Source: Nanogingivalis sp963517825
GTDB lineage: Bacteria; Patescibacteriota; Saccharimonadia; Saccharimonadales; Saccharimonadaceae
Length of the DNA: 64,000 nt
Reading direction: 5' to 3'
Assembly: GCA_963517825.1 (NCBI GenBank)
Contig: CAUQGB010000001.1
Span: forward strand, 62,001-126,000
Made by a program: the position numbers and the translations under genes. Of the stretch, positions 43,571 through 51,193 are shown piece after piece (within the stretch, counting starts at the first letter, position 1; each line of letters begins with the position of its first letter). The notes beneath the pieces were generated by a model, which saw only the letters and a program-made list of their open reading frames with translations, made no database searches and was not told where the DNA came from.

Positions 43571-44299
43571 TTATTTTTGCAGTTCTAAAAATTTACTCTT
43601 AATATCTTCCAAAAGTTTTCTTGCTCGCACACGCACCTCAATATCTTTATAATTAAACTCAACATCTTGGTGCATAATCTGATCAATAATTCGCGCCGTA
43701 TTTCGAAAATCATCATTTAAAATAAAGTGAAAATATGGCACTTCGAGTGCTCGCTCCAATGAAGAAATCGCTTCTGGCAAACGTTTTTCGAAATCTTTTT
43801 CGAATTCTTCTGCGCTTGAATATCGGTTCGCAAAACGTGCTCGCCAAGTTTCAAAATCTGGTGGCAAAATGAAAACTGCAACTACGTGCTCGCTCATTTT
43901 TTTATATTCTGCAATTCCTTGTATATCAATATCCGTTACAGAAATCTGACCGTTTTGATTTGCTTTTTCAATTTCTGCAACACTTGTGCCGTAAATCTTG
44001 CTATGAACAAATTTTGCCTCAATAAACTCACGTTTCTTAAGCATTTCTTCGGCCTTTTCTTTCGAAATAAAGTTATAATCAATGCCATCTCGTTCAAGAT
44101 TACCATTATTTTCACGAGGAGCGCGCGTTGTGTGGCTCACGATATCGCGATATTCTGGGTTTTTCAAAAGATATTTTTTAGTTGTATCTTTTCCTGCACC
44201 AGAAATTCCCGCAAGCAATAAAACTCTAGAATTTTCAACTAGCGAAATTGCTTCCGGCGGTGTTTGGTAGTTTTTTACAAGAAATTCAAGATTATTCAT
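43571..44299 (-). CDS. gmk: Guanylate kinase
   Basis: 242 aa; makes GDP from GMP. P-loop LLLAGISGAGKDT, GMP-binding SHTTRAPRENN and DGIDYNFIS, then DIDIQGI. The P-loop has Ile-Ser for the usual Pro-Ser. It is longer than typical (about 205 aa), with a C-terminal helical extension of about 40 residues. TTGACG-17-TATAAT (44306-44334, minus strand) ends 6 nt before ATG, a leaderless arrangement. Confidence 0.92.
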   Translation of the reverse strand: MNNLEFLVKNYQTPPEAISLVENSRVLLLAGISGAGKDTTKKYLLKNPEYRDIVSHTTRAPRENNGNLERDGIDYNFISKEKAEEMLKKREFIEAKFVHSKIYGTSVAEIEKANQNGQISVTDIDIQGIAEYKKMSEHVVAVFILPPDFETWRARFANRYSSAEEFEKDFEKRLPEAISSLERALEVPYFHFILNDDFRNTARIIDQIMHQDVEFNYKDIEVRVRARKLLEDIKSKFLELQK

Positions 44300-44305
44300 C
44301 TTAAA

Positions 44306-44334
44306 ATTATACTATATTTTCTGGATTTCGTCAA
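44306..44334 (-). promoter_or_regulatory. gmk promoter
   Basis: TTGACG, 17 nt, TATAAT; the promoter lies inside the 3' end of the upstream hypothetical gene. Confidence 0.7.
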
Positions 44335-44890
44335 AAATTTCTTGCTCAGAAATTTCATTTAATTTTCGATTTTTAACAATTTTTGAAATAATTTCAGCCG
44401 CAAAAAATCCAAGAAAATCCTGCTCAATTCCATTTTCACAGTTCATATATTTGTCAAAATCATAGTTTTTAGCATTTTTAGAAAATTCTAAGAAATCTTT
44501 TCGAATCTCTGGCGAAAGTTTGATATTTTTTGAAATTCCAGCCAAATAAAATCCTCCGCCAACCGCCAAAATATCCATTAAAAATTCGTTTTGAAAATTC
44601 AATTTTCGCAAATTCTCACTTGCAATAGCTCGAATTATCGCGTTTCGAATATCGATATTGCGAATATCTCTAAAAATCTCACAAATTTCAAAAGCAGCAT
44701 GATTTTGCCTTCTATAAAAATCAATCCCATCGTCTGAATAAGTCCAAATTTTTCGGCAAAAAACCAAGTCATAACCTTTATTTTCACCAAATTGTGGTCG
44801 TAAAATTCGCATCGCTTGCTTATAGCTTGAGCGCAATTTCTTGCGGAAAACTTTATTATTTTTGAAATTTCCCAAAATTATTTTTCGCAT
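44312..44890 (-). CDS. Hypothetical protein (192 aa) coupled to a predicted protease
   Basis: Mostly helical, soluble, basic N-terminus; no recognised domain. Its start lies 13 nt inside the end of the DUF2268-like protease gene, an overlap that usually means translational coupling and joint function. It could be a substrate, inhibitor or adaptor of that protease; this is inference from position. Confidence 0.55.
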   Translation of the reverse strand: MRKIILGNFKNNKVFRKKLRSSYKQAMRILRPQFGENKGYDLVFCRKIWTYSDDGIDFYRRQNHAAFEICEIFRDIRNIDIRNAIIRAIASENLRKLNFQNEFLMDILAVGGGFYLAGISKNIKLSPEIRKDFLEFSKNAKNYDFDKYMNCENGIEQDFLGFFAAEIISKIVKNRKLNEISEQEIFDEIQKI

Positions 44891-45570
44891 TTTAAAATCT
44901 CCTTTTTGGCAAACTTAATAAACTCCACCGTTGAAATTCGCACAGCATCAATTGGTTTAATTTTATAGAATTTACAATATTCACCAACCAAAAAATCACC
45001 AATTTTATAGCCCAAATTGTGCGGAAAATCAGGATTTTCACCATTAAAATTATATAGCCATGCATTATAATTATAATCTTTTTTATTTTCACAAATATCA
45101 ATCGCTTCAGCAAGTCGCTTTAAGATCATTGCTTTTTCATTTTCGAAATAATAAAACGGCTTATCTTCCCAGAAAATACCAGTTTCATTTCTAACTTGTT
45201 TCTCAAAGCTCACTGCTAAACCTTCAGTGACAATATCTACCATTAACCAAAAATTACGTTCATAAAAACCTCGAAACACATGGTTTAGCTCGTGAAAAAT
45301 ATTTTGAACAAAATCTGCTTCAAAAAAATCATCTTCGAAGATTACAAACTCCATAAAATTATCTTTAAGCTGAGCAACACCCCAAACTTTTTGGTTTTTA
45401 CTTATCTCCGGATTAGACTTTTGAGCGTGTGAAAAATAAATATCTACATCACTCATTTTTGGGAAATATTGCAAAAAAGAATTATTGTATTTTTCAAAAT
45501 AATTATAAATTTTAGTTTTTACCAAATTGCTTATATCTGAATTAAAAATTAAATTAAACATGTTTTCCAT
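44878..45570 (-). CDS. Predicted zinc protease, DUF2268-like
   Basis: 230 aa. HELNH at about residues 91-95 (HExxH zinc motif) followed by TEGLAVSFEKQ (about 111-121), giving the His-Glu-His plus distal Glu pattern of DUF2268-type predicted Zn-dependent proteases; YKIGDFLVGEYCKF near residue 190 also fits that family. No signal peptide, so probably cytoplasmic. The start could be ATG 45561, which is 7 nt after a TTATAT box, rather than 45570. Overlaps the 192-aa gene. Confidence 0.7.
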   Translation of the reverse strand: MENMFNLIFNSDISNLVKTKIYNYFEKYNNSFLQYFPKMSDVDIYFSHAQKSNPEISKNQKVWGVAQLKDNFMEFVIFEDDFFEADFVQNIFHELNHVFRGFYERNFWLMVDIVTEGLAVSFEKQVRNETGIFWEDKPFYYFENEKAMILKRLAEAIDICENKKDYNYNAWLYNFNGENPDFPHNLGYKIGDFLVGEYCKFYKIKPIDAVRISTVEFIKFAKKEILKCEK

Positions 45571-45622
45571 ATAACAAAATCGAGACTCTTAAAATTAAAA
45601 GCCCCTTTCAGAGCCTTTAAAA

Positions 45623-46330
45623 TTAAAATTTAGCGTTTGTATGAACATTCACCACGTCATCGACATCATCAAGCGCATCCATTAGTTTTTCAACTTTTGC
45701 ACGAGTTTCATCATTGGTGATTTCAACCTCCATATTTGGTACATATTGAAGCTCTGCTTCTTTTACGGTTAAACCTTTTTCAATTAGTTCTTTTCGAACT
45801 TTCATTAAATCTTTTTGATCGGTATAAACCACGATTTCGCCATCTTCTTCAATAGCATCCTCGGCACCAGCGTCAAGAATTTCAAGCAATGCGTCCTCGC
45901 CAGTAGCTTCAACCAAAATTACACCTTTACGAGTAAACTGAAACATCACGCTACCCGCGTCAGCAATCCGGCCACCATTTTTAACAAGCGCAGTTTTAAC
46001 CTCTGGGAAAGTTCGATTGCGGTTATCGGTTGCAGTTTCAATAATTAAACCGATTCCATTTGGACCATAGCCTTCGTAAGTAATTTCTTCGAGCACCGCA
46101 GAGTTTTTATCTGCCGCCCGAGCAATCGCACGCTCTATATTCACATTTGGCATATTCACCGCACGGGCTTTTTCAATCGCCAGTGCCAAACTTGGGTTCA
46201 TGTCTGGATCAGCACCACCACGAGCTGCAATTGCAATTTGATTTCCAATTCGTGTAAAAATCGCGCCCCGTTTTGCGTCATTTACACCTTTCTGCCGTTT
46301 AATTTTTGACCATTTATTATGACCAGCCAT
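45623..46330 (-). CDS. YebC/PmpR-family protein
   Basis: 235 aa. MAGHNKWSKIKRQKGVNDAKRG at the N-terminus and the three-domain YebC fold are diagnostic. Members are DNA-binding regulators (PmpR) or, in the YebC2 branch, help ribosomes pass proline stretches; which applies here is not resolved. AAGGAG precedes ATG. An imperfect hairpin ending in T's follows the stop (about 45590-45615). Confidence 0.93.
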   Translation of the reverse strand: MAGHNKWSKIKRQKGVNDAKRGAIFTRIGNQIAIAARGGADPDMNPSLALAIEKARAVNMPNVNIERAIARAADKNSAVLEEITYEGYGPNGIGLIIETATDNRNRTFPEVKTALVKNGGRIADAGSVMFQFTRKGVILVEATGEDALLEILDAGAEDAIEEDGEIVVYTDQKDLMKVRKELIEKGLTVKEAELQYVPNMEVEITNDETRAKVEKLMDALDDVDDVVNVHTNAKF

Positions 46331-46400
46331 AGTTCTCCTTAATTTTTATCTGTAAATCTACACCAATTCTACCATTTTTTGCTCAAAAATTCAAACTTCA

Positions 46401-46436
46401 AAAATAAAAACGCCCATTTTAACTTTTGGGCATTTT
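46401..46436 (-). terminator. Terminator of the flavoprotein/ATP-cone operon
   Basis: ATGCCCA / TGGGCGT stem-loop then a T-rich run on the minus strand. Confidence 0.75.
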
Positions 46437-46440
46437 AGTT

Positions 46441-47814
46441 TTATTTAATTTTATGAGCTACTACTCGAATAATCTCGCTCCAGCTCAAAAATGGCTGTGG
46501 AATTTCCGCTAATTCATGAGCGGTCATTTCGTTCCGAATAGCTAAAGAAATTTGCGAAATCAAGCTTATCGCATCTGGCGAAACGATACTTCCGCCAATA
46601 ACTTTCCCCTTCCTATCACAAATAATTTTAGCAAATCCACTACTAAAATTTTCAACATTACTTTTTGCAATCAAATTAAGTGGAGCAATCGCAGTTCTAT
46701 ACTTCAAATCTCTCTTTAAACAATCATCTTCAGTTAGTCCAACTACAGCGATTTCTGGCCAAGTTGAGATTGTTCTAGGAGCGAGTGGAAATTTAACCGC
46801 CAATTTTGATCGAGAATGTAAAATATTATGTGCAACCGTTCGACTTTCAAGTAAAATCTCCGCCGTTTGAGCATTCGGGTTAACCACACCCCCGACCGCA
46901 AAAATATGTTTCATTGAAGTTTGTGAAAATTCATCAACCACAATTCCATCTTTCGAATATTCAATGTGTGCATTTTCAAGTCCAATATCCACATTTGGAA
47001 CTCTCTCGCCAACAACCAAGATTTCATCAACACGAACAAATTTTTCTGTTCCACCACGCTGAAAAATTACTCGCTTCATTAATCCATCTTTTTGTACAGC
47101 CACTACACGAGTTTGAGGCAAAACATAAACTTGGTTTTCTTCAACCAAAATATTTTCAAGCGTAATCCCAACCTCTTCATCCTCTTTTGGTAAAATTCGT
47201 GCCGAGACTTCGCTAATATAAACTTTTGTACCAAGAATAGCCAGAGTTTGAGCAATCTCAACAGCCTCAGCCCCACCACCAACAATAAAAATACTTCTTG
47301 GTGGACGAGTAATGCTGAAGATCGTTTTTGGTGTGTAATATCGTACGTTTTCAATATTTTTAATATCTGGAATTGAAATTTTCGAACCAGTTGCAATCAA
47401 GAAATTCTTTGCTGAATAATGTTTCTGGTTAATCGAAACCTCATTCGGTGTCAAAAACCTCGCTTCAGCGCGAAAAGTTTTGACTCCCAGACTTTCGAAA
47501 AATTTTTGATTATCGTGAGCACCAGTTCGCTCAACTGCGATCTTCTTCCAAGCTGAAATCATCGGAAAATTGTAAGTTAAACTCGCTGAGCGTAAACCCA
47601 TTTTTTCAGCCCTTTTCGCCTCAAAAAAAGCTTTTTCAACTTTCGAAATTGCCGCCCGCGGAATATCACTATAATTTGGTGACTCACCACCAAAAAAGTC
47701 ATTTTCAACGATAGCAACATTCAACCCAGCTTTCGCCGCAATATTCGCCGCCGCAGAACCACCCGCCCCGGACCCAAGAACAATCAAATCAAAATCAAAT
47801 TTTCTTTTAGACAT
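46441..47814 (-). CDS. Cysteine-less flavoprotein disulfide reductase homologue
   Basis: 457 aa with the two-dinucleotide-binding fold of lipoamide dehydrogenase / mercuric reductase: FAD motif VLGSGAGGSAAA (about 12-23), NAD motif FIVGGGAEAVEIAQTLA and the late FAVGGVV. The active-site CxxxxC (normally GGTCVNIGCIP) reads GGESPNYSDIP, so both cysteines are replaced (Ser45, Asp50), and the C-terminal HPTxSE is replaced by PFLSWSE. It should bind FAD and perhaps NAD(P)H but cannot do dithiol chemistry. AAGGAG precedes ATG; follows the ATP-cone gene by 10 nt. Confidence 0.85.
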   Translation of the reverse strand: MSKRKFDFDLIVLGSGAGGSAAANIAAKAGLNVAIVENDFFGGESPNYSDIPRAAISKVEKAFFEAKRAEKMGLRSASLTYNFPMISAWKKIAVERTGAHDNQKFFESLGVKTFRAEARFLTPNEVSINQKHYSAKNFLIATGSKISIPDIKNIENVRYYTPKTIFSITRPPRSIFIVGGGAEAVEIAQTLAILGTKVYISEVSARILPKEDEEVGITLENILVEENQVYVLPQTRVVAVQKDGLMKRVIFQRGGTEKFVRVDEILVVGERVPNVDIGLENAHIEYSKDGIVVDEFSQTSMKHIFAVGGVVNPNAQTAEILLESRTVAHNILHSRSKLAVKFPLAPRTISTWPEIAVVGLTEDDCLKRDLKYRTAIAPLNLIAKSNVENFSSGFAKIICDRKGKVIGGSIVSPDAISLISQISLAIRNEMTAHELAEIPQPFLSWSEIIRVVAHKIK

Positions 47815-47824
47815 TTTATACTCC

Positions 47825-48094
47825 TTAAATTATGTTCTTGAAATTTTTATAAATATATGCAGCTTCCGGGTGAATTTTATGCAAAATCATTCCAGCCTGT
47901 CTACGGATATCGCCACTCGTAATTTCTGGCTTATTTCTTTGCCAATCTGCAAACTCGAGGAGGGTTTTTCGAACAAATTCATCACTTTGCCCTTCTGGAG
48001 ATCTAACAATCAAAAAAGTTTCGCTCAAGGATTTTTGCAATTTTTTATAATTAAATTTCTCGACTTCTCCATCAGATTTTACAACCATCCTCAT
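47825..48094 (-). CDS. Stand-alone ATP-cone domain protein
   Basis: 89 aa, nearly all one ATP-cone: VVKSDGEVEKFNYKKLQKSLSET at the start and SGDIRRQAGMILHKIHPEAAYIYKNF at the end. ATP-cones sense ATP/dATP in ribonucleotide reductases and in NrdR; here no reductase domain or NrdR zinc ribbon is attached. Starts in an ATGA overlap with the membrane protein upstream and precedes the cysteine-less flavoprotein, so a nucleotide-sensing subunit is part of that operon. Confidence 0.85.
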   Translation of the reverse strand: MRMVVKSDGEVEKFNYKKLQKSLSETFLIVRSPEGQSDEFVRKTLLEFADWQRNKPEITSGDIRRQAGMILHKIHPEAAYIYKNFKNII

Positions 48095-48828
48095 AGCGAA
48101 ACTCCTAAAAATTCTGGTGTAAAAATTATAACACTAACTATAAATGCTAAAATTATCATTCCCAAACCTGCAGAAAATTGCATAAAACGCTTATTTCTAT
48201 TTCGCCAAGCTTGGATTTCTGAAATTGGATATCCACCAGAAATCATGCAAGCAATACTAAAAATTGGTAGACTAGAAATTAAAACATAAATTACTAAAAT
48301 AGCAAATTGGTGGGCTAATGAAATACGTGAGGCTAAAATTGCCGAAATCGCCAAAGACGCAAAATAAAACAAGATTTCACTCAAAACGCTCACAATTCCT
48401 AGCGAAAAAGCTTCAGCCGAATGAATAGTTTTACTTGCTCGCTCGTTAAGAAACTTTGCCATCGAACGAGGAACCCAAAGTTCAGTGCCATTTTGTGCAC
48501 CTTCACTTCTTCGATAATAAAAAATCCAAGTAGAAATCCCAGAAGCAACTAAAATACCAGCCAAAACCGCCCAAGCTACTTTCGAAAATGCAATATCATA
48601 AAATATTCCGGCAAAATATGCAAAAGTTGAAAAAATAAGAATAGTTGCAAAAACTGATCCAAAAACTAAAGACATAGATAGCTTTGTTAGTTGTAAATGC
48701 GACCTCTTCTTGCTTAAAGTGTGCCCACTCAAAAGTGTTAGAACACTAATACTCAAATGAAAACTAGCCTGCACCATTGCCGCTAAAATTACCACTAATA
48801 AAATCATCCAAATTTCCATAAGCTTCAT
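48091..48828 (-). CDS. Polytopic membrane protein (245 aa)
   Basis: About six hydrophobic helices; the first resembles those of LysE/GAP-like transporters, but no signature was found. TATAAT at 48838-48843 ends 9 nt before ATG (leaderless type). First gene of the three-gene operon with the ATP-cone protein and the cysteine-less flavoprotein. A membrane partner of that pair is plausible but unproved. Confidence 0.65.
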   Translation of the reverse strand: MKLMEIWMILLVVILAAMVQASFHLSISVLTLLSGHTLSKKRSHLQLTKLSMSLVFGSVFATILIFSTFAYFAGIFYDIAFSKVAWAVLAGILVASGISTWIFYYRRSEGAQNGTELWVPRSMAKFLNERASKTIHSAEAFSLGIVSVLSEILFYFASLAISAILASRISLAHQFAILVIYVLISSLPIFSIACMISGGYPISEIQAWRNRNKRFMQFSAGLGMIILAFIVSVIIFTPEFLGVSL

Positions 48829-48892
48829 TTAAATTATATTATAAGCACAAGCGAAAATCAAGAAAAATGTTTAAGTTTTTTTCGAAAAGGTA

Positions 48893-48921
48893 TTGACTTT
48901 TATATTTTTTTGTGTTATTAT
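48893..48921 (+). promoter_or_regulatory. Promoter of the 37-aa micro-gene
   Basis: TTGACT, 17 nt, TATTAT, about 40 nt before the start codon. Confidence 0.7.
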
Positions 48922-48962
48922 AAATAACGTAATATCAACCAAAAACAAAAAAGGAAATATAA

Positions 48963-49076
48963 ATGGCACAACATGAACGAATGGCCTCATGGGATAGGCA
49001 CCGAACTAAAAAAGAACTTCGAAATTTTATTGATGCAAGAATTTCTCGTTTTGACGAATTTGACGAATTAATGTAA
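48963..49076 (+). CDS. Micro-protein, 37 aa
   Basis: MAQHERMASWDRHRTKKELR then NFIDARISRFDEFDELM: short, charged, probably helical, with a duplicated FDEFDE-like tail. Supported by a good promoter, AAAAGGAAA before ATG, and an intrinsic terminator right after the stop. No homologue recognised. Confidence 0.6.
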   Translation: MAQHERMASWDRHRTKKELRNFIDARISRFDEFDELM

Positions 49077-49081
49077 AAACT

Positions 49082-49107
49082 AAAGCTCCTAAAATTGGGA
49101 GCTTTTC
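49082..49107 (+). terminator. Terminator of the 37-aa gene
   Basis: AAAGCTCC / GGGAGCTTT stem, 7-nt loop, T run. Confidence 0.85.
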
Positions 49108-49109
49108 TA

Positions 49110-49138
49110 TTGAATTTTTTTTCTAGATATGTTAAAAT
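49110..49138 (+). promoter_or_regulatory. Promoter of tRNA-Met
   Basis: TTGAAT, 17 nt, TAAAAT. Confidence 0.7.
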
Positions 49139-49149
49139 AGACTTATTAT

Positions 49150-49226
49150 GGTAGCGTAGCTCAGTTGGTTAGAGCGTAGGACTCATAAGCCTAAGGTCGC
49201 AGGTTCAATCCCCGCCGCTACTACCA
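49150..49226 (+). tRNA. tRNA-Met, elongator (anticodon CAT)
   Basis: 77 nt with CCA. D arm GTAGCTCAGTTGGTTAGAGC is like elongator tRNA-Met. Odd points: G1-U72 pair, A31-G39 and A51-C63 mismatches. An alternative reading as tRNA-Ile2 is less likely than for the gene at 50038. Confidence 0.85.
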
Positions 49227-49239
49227 GAAATTATATAAA

Positions 49240-49265
49240 AACCATCTCAATGAGGTGGTTTTTTA
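49240..49265 (+). terminator. Terminator of tRNA-Met
   Basis: AACCATCTCA-A-TGAGGTGGTT with T6. The next 100 bases (to about 49370) hold no gene that I can see. Confidence 0.75.
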
Positions 49266-49372
49266 TCTCATCATCGATAATTCATTTGTTTTCGAAATCT
49301 ATTGATAAATAAAAGTTAGTAATTTTTGATTTTTCATTGTTTATTATATATTTAAGGATAATTTTAAAAAAT

Positions 49373-49408
49373 AAAAAACACCTTTCCGATTTAGAAAAGT
49401 GCTTTTAA
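49373..49408 (-). terminator. Terminator of the initiator tRNA
   Basis: CACTTTTC / GGAAAGGTG stem-loop followed by T6 on the minus strand. Confidence 0.75.
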
Positions 49409-49420
49409 AAAATAATTTCT

Positions 49421-49498
49421 TGGTTGCGGGAGTAGGATTTGAACCTACGACCTCTTGGTTATGAGCCAAGCGAGCTGACCAGACTGCTCCATCCCGCG
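49421..49498 (-). tRNA. Initiator tRNA-fMet (anticodon CAT)
   Basis: CGCGGGATGGAGCAG start with the diagnostic unpaired C1/A72 at the acceptor end, loop CTCATAA and encoded CCA. The anticodon stem is CTTGG / CCAAG, so the usual three G-C pairs at 29-31 are reduced to two (T29-A41). Confidence 0.95.
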
Positions 49499-49517
49499 AT
49501 ATCTATATATGTTTTAT

Positions 49518-49546
49518 ATTTTATCACACGAATTTTAAAAAGTCAA
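49518..49546 (-). promoter_or_regulatory. Initiator tRNA promoter
   Basis: TTGACT, 17 nt, TAAAAT on the minus strand. Confidence 0.75.
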
Positions 49547-49556
49547 GATTTTTTGG

Positions 49557-49997
49557 CTATTTTATTGCTTTTTGAGCATTTCCACCGAAAAGAAAGTTAA
49601 TCCATTGTGTAAAATTTGAAGTTTTTAGAGCTTCAGTCCGTCTTTCTTTTTGCTCTTCCGGGTATTTTGAAAGAATCAAAACATGTTCACCCGGCATTGC
49701 AAGACCAAGTTTTTCACGTACAGCAAGCTCTTGATATTCGGAGCTTTTTAGATATTTCTGTTCGTATTCAAGTGTTTTGTAGCTAATTTCATCAATCAAA
49801 GCTTGGCGTTGTTTAAGTTCAAGCTTTTTTTGAATTGCGTAATTCTTCTCCATGGCTGTGATATTTCCCCAAACCCAAATTACAGAAATAAAAATTACAC
49901 TCACCATAATAATATTACTCAAAGTTAAAATATCGTTCGAAAAATAATACTTCGCACGGCGAGTTTTAGCTTTTAAATCGTTTAAGTTTAATTTCAC
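49557..49997 (-). CDS. DivIC/FtsB-like septum protein
   Basis: 146 aa bitopic protein: cytoplasmic tail (1-25), one membrane helix (about 26-46), coiled coil (about 50-85) and the DivIC/FtsB-type YLKSSEYQELAVREKLGLAMPGE motif, then a C-terminal tail. It would scaffold the division machinery. The start codon is GTG, 6 nt after TATAAT (50004-50009), another leaderless arrangement. Confidence 0.85.
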   Translation of the reverse strand: MKLNLNDLKAKTRRAKYYFSNDILTLSNIIMVSVIFISVIWVWGNITAMEKNYAIQKKLELKQRQALIDEISYKTLEYEQKYLKSSEYQELAVREKLGLAMPGEHVLILSKYPEEQKERRTEALKTSNFTQWINFLFGGNAQKAIK

Positions 49998-50037
49998 TAT
50001 TTAATTATATCAAAAAATATGATAAAATTAAATAGTC

Positions 50038-50113
50038 GGGGGATTAGCTCAGCGGTTAGAGCAGTCGTCTCATACACGATTGGTCGCTGGTTCGAACCCA
50101 GCATCCCCTACCA
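50038..50113 (+). tRNA. tRNA-Ile2 candidate (anticodon CAT, lysidine type)
   Basis: 76 nt with CCA. Its TTAGCTCAGCGGTTAGAGCAG half and TTGGTCGCTGGTTC segment follow the E. coli tRNA-Ile(CAT) pattern closely, and it has C29-G41. It would need TilS to convert C34 to lysidine. It also has a G1-U72 pair. Could be annotated as tRNA-Met by anticodon alone. Confidence 0.8.
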
Positions 50114-50140
50114 AAATCGCCTAACTGGCGTTTTTATTTT
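50114..50140 (+). terminator. Terminator of tRNA-Ile2
   Basis: CGCC-TAACT-GGCG hairpin followed by TTTTTATTTTT. Confidence 0.7.
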
Positions 50141-50156
50141 TGCTTTAAATTAAATA

Positions 50157-50187
50157 AAAACCGCTTCGCCTGAATGAGAAGCGGTTT
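50157..50187 (-). terminator. Terminator of the 68-aa gene
   Basis: AAAACCGCTTC / GAAGCGGTTTT stem followed by T's on the minus strand. Confidence 0.85.
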
Positions 50188-50197
50188 TGTAAATCGA

Positions 50198-50404
50198 TTA
50201 TTTCTTTCGAGAAACCGTCAAGAATCCATTTCGTGGATTTTCTTTTACGATTCTATCTTCCGGAAGATCACAAGGTGTTCCTTTATCGTTTTTTTCCTTT
50301 TTAGCAAAGAAGTAAATTGTTTGTGGTTTTCCGCCACGCAAAGTTACTTCACTTTTGTGCAAATAATATGTAATTCCTTTTGAATTTGTTTGACTATAAG
50401 CCAT
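50198..50404 (-). CDS. Small conserved-looking protein (68 aa)
   Basis: Basic beta-rich protein: GITYYLHKSEVTLRGGKPQT then IYFFAKKEK and a C-terminal GFLTVSRKK. This pattern looks familiar from uncharacterised bacterial small proteins, but I cannot name a family. ATG 50404 has AAAGGA 7 nt upstream; an in-frame ATG at 50440 precedes the predicted transcript start. Strong own promoter and terminator imply high expression. Confidence 0.65.
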   Translation of the reverse strand: MAYSQTNSKGITYYLHKSEVTLRGGKPQTIYFFAKKEKNDKGTPCDLPEDRIVKENPRNGFLTVSRKK

Positions 50405-50438
50405 TTCTATCCTTTCATTACTACTGTTATATATTTTC

Positions 50439-50467
50439 ATTGTATATTAGTTTTTAAGTGGTGTCAA
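50439..50467 (-). promoter_or_regulatory. Promoter of the 68-aa gene
   Basis: Consensus TTGACA, 17 nt, TACAAT on the minus strand. Confidence 0.8.
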
Positions 50468-50473
50468 GTGTTT

Positions 50474-51157
50474 TTATACTTTTGGTACATTTTTTTTTAA
50501 AACAAGCTTAAGAATTGTGGTTGTTGTCATTTTTATTGCAATCATAAAAATTAAAATTGCTGCTATTAAAGTGGTCCAGCCAGCCAAATCTGGCGACCAA
50601 ATTGGCGTAATAAAACTGTAGGTATATTCTGTAATATTTGGGTATTTAGCTTTAATTTGCCCCTGATTGCTTGCGGGATATTTATTTTGTTCATCTAGAA
50701 TACATTGCTGATAAGCTAAAGAATAACCACCACGAAATCTTGGTCTGCAAGTTTCTTCTGCCTTTTTAAAGATATTTCCATTAGGATTATTACTTTCGGC
50801 CTCGCGTGCAATTTGTTCTGCTTTCCTCATATCACTTTCGTAAATATTCGCCCACACGATTTTTACTTCTCTATTAATTTTAAACCAATGTGTTTTATCA
50901 CTATACACAATTCCACCACTATTCATATGCGCATGAACATAATTAGCAAACTCAATTGTCGCCTTTCTAGTAGCTTCAACATCGCCAGCTTTATCTGCCG
51001 CCTCAACCGCTTCCCGCCGGCGGACCATTCCAACATTGTTCAATCTCAATGCAGTCAAATCAACAAAGATAACAAGCAAAAGCAAAATAAACAACTGCCA
51101 ATTTTTTAGCGATTGTATCTGTTTAAGACGTTTTTTAATCCTGCCTTTACCCACCAT
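50474..51157 (-). CDS. Membrane protein with an extracytoplasmic domain (227 aa)
   Basis: A basic N-terminus, a membrane helix (about 20-37), an external domain of about 140 residues with a Cys pair (in EETCRPRF and YQQCILDE) and a second membrane helix near the C-terminus (about 192-212). Family not recognised. The start at 51157 has AAGGATT just upstream and a TTGTAA-17-TAAAAT promoter; an in-frame ATG at 51190 overlaps that promoter. Confidence 0.6.
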   Translation of the reverse strand: MVGKGRIKKRLKQIQSLKNWQLFILLLLVIFVDLTALRLNNVGMVRRREAVEAADKAGDVEATRKATIEFANYVHAHMNSGGIVYSDKTHWFKINREVKIVWANIYESDMRKAEQIAREAESNNPNGNIFKKAEETCRPRFRGGYSLAYQQCILDEQNKYPASNQGQIKAKYPNITEYTYSFITPIWSPDLAGWTTLIAAILIFMIAIKMTTTTILKLVLKKNVPKV

Positions 51158-51193
51158 AATCCTTATGTCTATTTTATCAAAAACTTTCAAAAA

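Noticed and set aside
46441..47814. Annotation as mercuric reductase or lipoamide dehydrogenase
   Set aside because: Both redox cysteines and the C-terminal catalytic His are absent.
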